Shown piece after piece: positions 59,401-64,000 of a stretch of DNA of 64,000 nucleotides. Origin of the DNA: Oxyruncus cristatus (taxonomy: Eukaryota > Chordata > Aves > Passeriformes > Cotingidae); assembly GCA_013399855.1 (NCBI GenBank), contig VXAY01005269.1, positions 204,405 through 268,404 on the forward strand, given 5' to 3'. Within the stretch, counting starts at the first letter, position 1, and the number at the start of each line of letters is the position of its first letter. Made by a program: the position numbers and the translations under genes. The notes below the pieces were generated by a model. It ran no database searches, was not told the DNA's origin, and saw only the letters and a program-made list of their open reading frames with translations.

Positions 59401-60000
59401 AAGACCTGTTCATAATGTTAATATACTTCTTAGTTCACTTGAGTAAAGTTGTTATGCTTATTTTTGTAAGGCTTTTGATGTTTCCTATGAATAAGCCGGC
59501 AGACCAACTTTACTAGAAAAACGGTACTAAAAGGTAGGAAAATGAATTCTGTTCAAATCTTGAATTTCAAGCTGCAAATTTCAGCTCACCCTGGATTTGA
59601 TTCCACATTACTTGATCTCACTAAGTTGCTATAGATAGAATGATTCTCACCTCTGTCTTTGACACTAGATCAAACACGTGAAGGTGATCACAGGTTTCTG
59701 TCTCTTAGCGTGAAACAAATTATTTTAGCTCAAACCTTAATCTGAAGAGATTTTTAGTCCAAGAAGAATAAATTAGAAATATAGAAATATATACAAGAAT
59801 ATAATTAGAAAATAAATGTGTTTCAGAAGAACACATCTGGAAAACCTTTCCATGGCTGAGAAACCTCTTCTATGGCATTTTTTCTCTCTCAAAAAAATGC
59901 TTATAAAGTGTCTGTAGATTTCAGTGTGCTCATCTACTATGAGGCTGGAAGAAGCTGTGAGTTTTTTCAGGACAATGGCTGCATTATCTGTGTTTTAATA
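56461..60000. other. Unique AT-rich sequence, no gene seen
   Basis: Contains an A run near 57380-57390 and a T run near 58685-58696. No exon or transposon recognised. Confidence 0.55.
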
Positions 60001-61242
60001 CTTTAATTTCAGCCTTTCGTGGGACAAAAAGTGCTGACACAAATTCTGTACTGAGTTTTAAACTGCACTGTAACAGCAAATGCCATCCTAGATAAAAGAT
60101 TAGTCTTCAAAATTGTACCAAGAATATGCCAACTAGTACATGCAAAAAGGATAAGGATATTAATTCAACACGACTAGGGAGTAGATTATACTATAAATAG
60201 GACTCTGAGGCTGCCTCTACTGCAGGGCTGGTCATTTCCTACAAAATCCACTGCATGTATGTTTGCCCTAATCCTGTAATGTGATCCTCAGTCTAATCCT
60301 TACACCTAGCTATTACACCATACTAATTTTCTTATGCAGAGAGCTGCGCATACCCAAGGCTTTACTTGCTTCAATCTATTGCAGGATCAGAGCACTGCTT
60401 ATAGATGGAACATATAAAAGTGTATAAAAGAGTCTATATAGAAGGCAAGCAAACAGAGGATTGACACACCAGAAATCCAAATTTCGTTGAAATACTGAAA
60501 AAAAAAATGGAAAAGGTCGAAATCCAAATAAACCCAAGAATTTTCCAGTTTCAAAGTGTCATGTGGACTAGTGCAGTGTATTTTGGAGCTGACTGGAGTT
60601 CACGATTCACTTCAAACAAAGTCTGAAAATAACCTCTAGTTTCTGCCCTCTTTGGAGTTAGCTGGGAGGAGAGCACACAAAAATAGGATGGATGTAATTC
60701 CAGCATGAAACTCACCTTAATCCTGAATTACATATTCTCACAACTGTTTCGGTTACAGACAAAAATACTGTACATTTTTTTTTTCTTTTTCTTTTTTTCT
60801 TTTGGCCTCTGCACAACTAAACATTGCCTGAATCTCTTGCTGTTCATTCTCCTAGACCTGGTGTGCTGCCCACTCTTCTCTCCCTCCTACTTAAACCACA
60901 TTTTCCTGATGTCACATGTGTTGCACAACAGATTTAGTTTAAAGCTTATTCCTGTGCCAAACATGGTAAGTTTCACCTATCAGATGTTTCCTCTTCTGTC
61001 TACCTACACAGGATTTCTTTGCCAATAATGCCTTACTCATTGACTGTGTTTTTTTCTCCAAACCATCCATGGAGCTTTTTTTCTGCAGTGTTCCTTTTCT
61101 ATGCCTATCCCTTTGCAGTGTTGCTCCTCACAAATGTCTAACTCACAGCACACATTCAGTGAAGACACAATTATGAAAATAAATGTTCTAAAATAAGAGA
61201 GTAAGGTGTATGCTTTTCTAAGAAGGATGAAAACTCAGTAGT

Positions 61243-61300
61243 TTGTTTGATTTATTTATGAAGATATTGAGTTGTTTGGTTTATTTATGAAGATATTGAG
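61243..61300. repeat. 29-bp tandem duplication
   Basis: TTGTTTGATTTATTTATGAA and the following nine bases (61243-61271) recur at 61272-61300 with one A-to-G difference. Confidence 0.95.
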
Positions 61301-62590
61301 TATCTTCTAGATAGAAAAACACTACATATGACTACTGAAGTATCTTCACTTTTTCTTGTAAAATGGCCTCATGAGAAGAACAACTAATGAAACTTATTAA
61401 GATGGAAAAGAAGTTGATGAGTTAGAGAAGATTAAAAAGCAAACCAATCAGTATTAAGGCTGTTCTGTTATACCCTTGATGATGGATCAAGTTAGACTCT
61501 TCTTTCTTAATTGCTTACAGTTTCTCTGTTGTCTTCTGAAGAACTTGTAATGTAGAAATAAGGTTTACTACGTGTCAAAAAGTTGTGGGTTTTGTTGTTG
61601 TTGGGATTTTAGATTTATTTTTAAACTCTCATGTAATTGACTTAAGTGGGAAGAATACTAGTGATCGCTGGTATAATGAAAAAGTCATATAATCTGAACT
61701 GTAGTTAAAAAAGTTATATCTAAAAGCTGGAAAATGGCTCCTATTGCTTTTCTCATATTTCTGAAAGATTATATATATTTCAGTAACTGTAGCAATTTTG
61801 TCTATTCTAGTTGATGCAAGGATTCTTAAAATAAGTCTAACTCACTTTAAATATTTTTAAATTAGTACTTTTATTTTGTGGAAGTTTTTTAAGCCACTAC
61901 TTACAATATTTTAATGATACATCAAACACAATTTTTGATCTCTGTATTTGATGATTGTATCTACAGTCTTCTATGGTGAAGATTAAAGACCGCAGGATAC
62001 TTTTAGAGTATATGTCCATTAAAGTCACGTACAGTGTCAATTGGAGTAGAAGGTACGTTTGACCTGCCATAAGTATTAACCCTGAATCCCTACTGTGTAA
62101 AACAATCAATGCTAAAAAAATTAAGTTCAAAAACACAGTCCAGATATTGCTTAGATGTTATGAAATGTACTACAAAATACACTGATTATACCTGCATAAT
62201 GGGGGAGAACCTGAATTTTCCCTGTTGGGAGTTTCCTAAAGCAAAACTTACTTGAAGTCAGATATTCACTTCTGTGAAGCTTGCCAATTGTAGTTTTGAG
62301 AAGATGTGTTTTTACTGTTCAATGCACACACAAATCAAGCCATATAACTGAATGTTTATTCATATCCATGTTTACCATCAAAATCCTTAAATAGCACAGA
62401 ATTTGGACCTATGCCTCTCTAGTAGCACGTTTTTTGTAGAAAAATGTTATCAGATCTAATATTTGTATTTATTTCCATGTCTATTGAAAATACATACATC
62501 ATAGCATTAAATTCTGTGTCTTTATGATATGAAGTAGTAGAAATACTTGTGCATTATAAGCCTGGAAACTTTGAATGTTATCTAACAGCT

Positions 62591-62630
62591 ATTAATCTTA
62601 TATTTTAGCTCTTAATCTTATATTTTAATA
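62591..62630. repeat. 20-bp tandem duplication
   Basis: ATTAATCTTATATTTTAGCT is followed directly by CTTAATCTTATATTTTAATA: two imperfect copies sharing TTAATCTTATATTTTA. Confidence 0.93.
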
Positions 62631-64000
62631 TGAGATTTTCACTTCTTAAAATGTAAAATCCAAGAGAAAAAAGGGAATAAAACTCAGTAATGTCACCCAG
62701 GCTTTTTATTAATGAATCCTCTGTCAAAGCAATTGCACTGAAAACAAAATAGAAGATGACATGTAGTGAAATACTATTCTGTTTCCTTTTGACTTTTCTG
62801 TGTCTTGCTAGCCTTTCGTGACTTGCAGTGATTTATGAAAAACAGTGTTCCTGTCACTTACTGCTCTCTTGTCACTTCATGAATGGTCACCAAAATCTTA
62901 ATTCAAATCAGCACCTCAACACTGCTATGGACCAGCATAGCTATACTGTTTAATTCTTTTAGCCTTACCTGTGGTGTTTTGCAAATCAGAACTATCAATA
63001 AAATAAAACCAGCTGGTGCATCTCATCCTGCTCTTTATTGCACTGGTGCAAGTCATGAAAAATATGGCTGAGTCATGTGAGTTATTTTGATGATACTGAA
63101 GAAGCTTAAACGCTACTTGTGCACTTATTAGCTCTTACTGTGCTAAAACAAAAATCGGGTGAGGAACAGAATAAATGATTTTCCTCATCACCGAAACTTA
63201 TCCGGTTTAATAATTTTAAATAGGTGTACTTATGAAGGAATTTATGTTATCTTTGGAGATGCATTTTAATAATGGTGCTTAGAAAACAATTATGAAATTT
63301 AGATGGCTATTTCCCAGTGTTCAGGGGATATCTGTGTGGAAATAAGGCAGCACAACTTCTAATTAGTTTTGGTGGATCTGTGGGAGGAATCACTTTTTAC
63401 ATTTGCATGTAGGAAGATCATGTTTAAGGCTTAAGAGCAAATCCCATATCTAGAGCTGTGCTTTTGATTATTCTTTATTCCAAGCATCCTACTATGTCTC
63501 CTATACAGTCAGTATCACTTCTTAATCTTTTAGACTGAGACTCCTTTTCTTTCACTAAGCACAATCTTAATTTGCAAATAATTCTGGTATGGTACTCTTT
63601 GAATTCAAGCAGATAAACTGAAATGGATAACTTTTTATAACAAAACAAATTTAAACTCCAGGTCATAAATAAGTGAAGTTCTGATATTACTATAATGTCT
63701 ATCTCAAGCTGCATTTGCATTCCCTAAGTATTTGAAGGAAAGAATTGGGAACCAAAACAACGCTCCTCATTAACAGGTGAACTGAGCCAGCAACTTTGTT
63801 TGAGCTTTAGAATAACCTACAGGATCCTTTAACATCACTGCAATGCCACAATGAGGTAAACAGGCTTGCAATGTCTTTCATATCCAGGAAATACAAAATA
63901 AGCTTTATAATGTTTTAGTCTCTTCTGAATCCAGCTTTCTTTTTATCTTTATTTTACTGCATGGATTTTAAGAAGAAAAATTCTCTTCCCATTTAGTTTT

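Larger units (their letters stand above)
60001..64000. other. Unique AT-rich sequence, no gene seen
   Basis: Contains two small tandem duplications (listed) and a T/C-rich stretch at 60776-60801. A 107-codon frame at 60705-61028 starts at ATG but is driven by that T-rich run and lacks any recognised domain. Confidence 0.55.

Noticed and set aside
60705..61028. 107-codon frame with a hydrophobic Phe-rich stretch resembling a membrane segment
   Set aside because: The Phe run is encoded by a T-rich simple repeat. No other support.
1..64000. Bacterial-type systems: CRISPR arrays, operons, phage or insertion sequences
   Set aside because: The whole window has vertebrate character (CR1, ERVL-like LTR, tRNA-derived SINE, AT-rich introns or intergenic DNA). 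No spaced direct-repeat array or compact coding region was seen.

Overview
This is non-coding bird nuclear DNA, most likely from a passerine (perching bird). It is AT-rich, and I found no protein-coding gene, rRNA, functional tRNA or CRISPR array that I can support. Almost every long open frame either begins at a non-ATG codon or is a decayed piece of a CR1 retrotransposon. The bird assignment rests on several CR1 LINE copies ending in the typical ATTCTATGAT-type 3' end, and on one solo LTR of a widespread avian ERVL-like class. The narrower passerine assignment rests on one short element at 41972-42114, which joins a decayed tRNA-Ile to a CR1-like tail, the layout of the passerine family TguSINE1.

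Layout. 1-3052 holds a solo LTR (about 745-1262, + strand) and two old CR1 3' fragments on + (1310-1797 and 2500-3052; the second has lost an internal block). 3053-16549 is mostly unique AT-rich sequence with simple repeats, a one-base assembly gap at 10234, a homeodomain-type inverted repeat at 13913 and a 45-nt hairpin at 15128. 16550-22262 is a CR1 cluster of four copies forming two tail-to-tail inverted pairs. It includes the longest copy (about 1.85 kb, 19530-21381), whose reverse transcriptase is dead. 22263-41971 is about 20 kb with no recognised young transposon. It contains a block around 29986-30160 with octamer and E-box motifs that looks like a candidate enhancer, and a 26-base gap in AT-rich sequence at 38014-38039.

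41972-42114 is the tRNA-derived SINE on the minus strand. 47938-49560 is a nested locus: a plus-strand CR1 sits inside a minus-strand CR1. It is further confused by a 169-bp direct duplication on either side of a single N at 48890, which looks like an assembly error. About 49918-50060 is the only CpG-dense, GC-rich segment; it carries GC boxes and a near-consensus CTCF core, and is the best candidate for a promoter or insulator. 50111-64000 is again unique AT-rich sequence with small tandem repeats.

There is no operon or pathway to describe. The window behaves like intergenic or large-intron sequence. The items most worth checking are the CpG island with its CTCF motif, the octamer/E-box block, the SINE as a lineage marker, the nested CR1 and the two single-N duplications. 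I did not find a new biological system and do not claim one.
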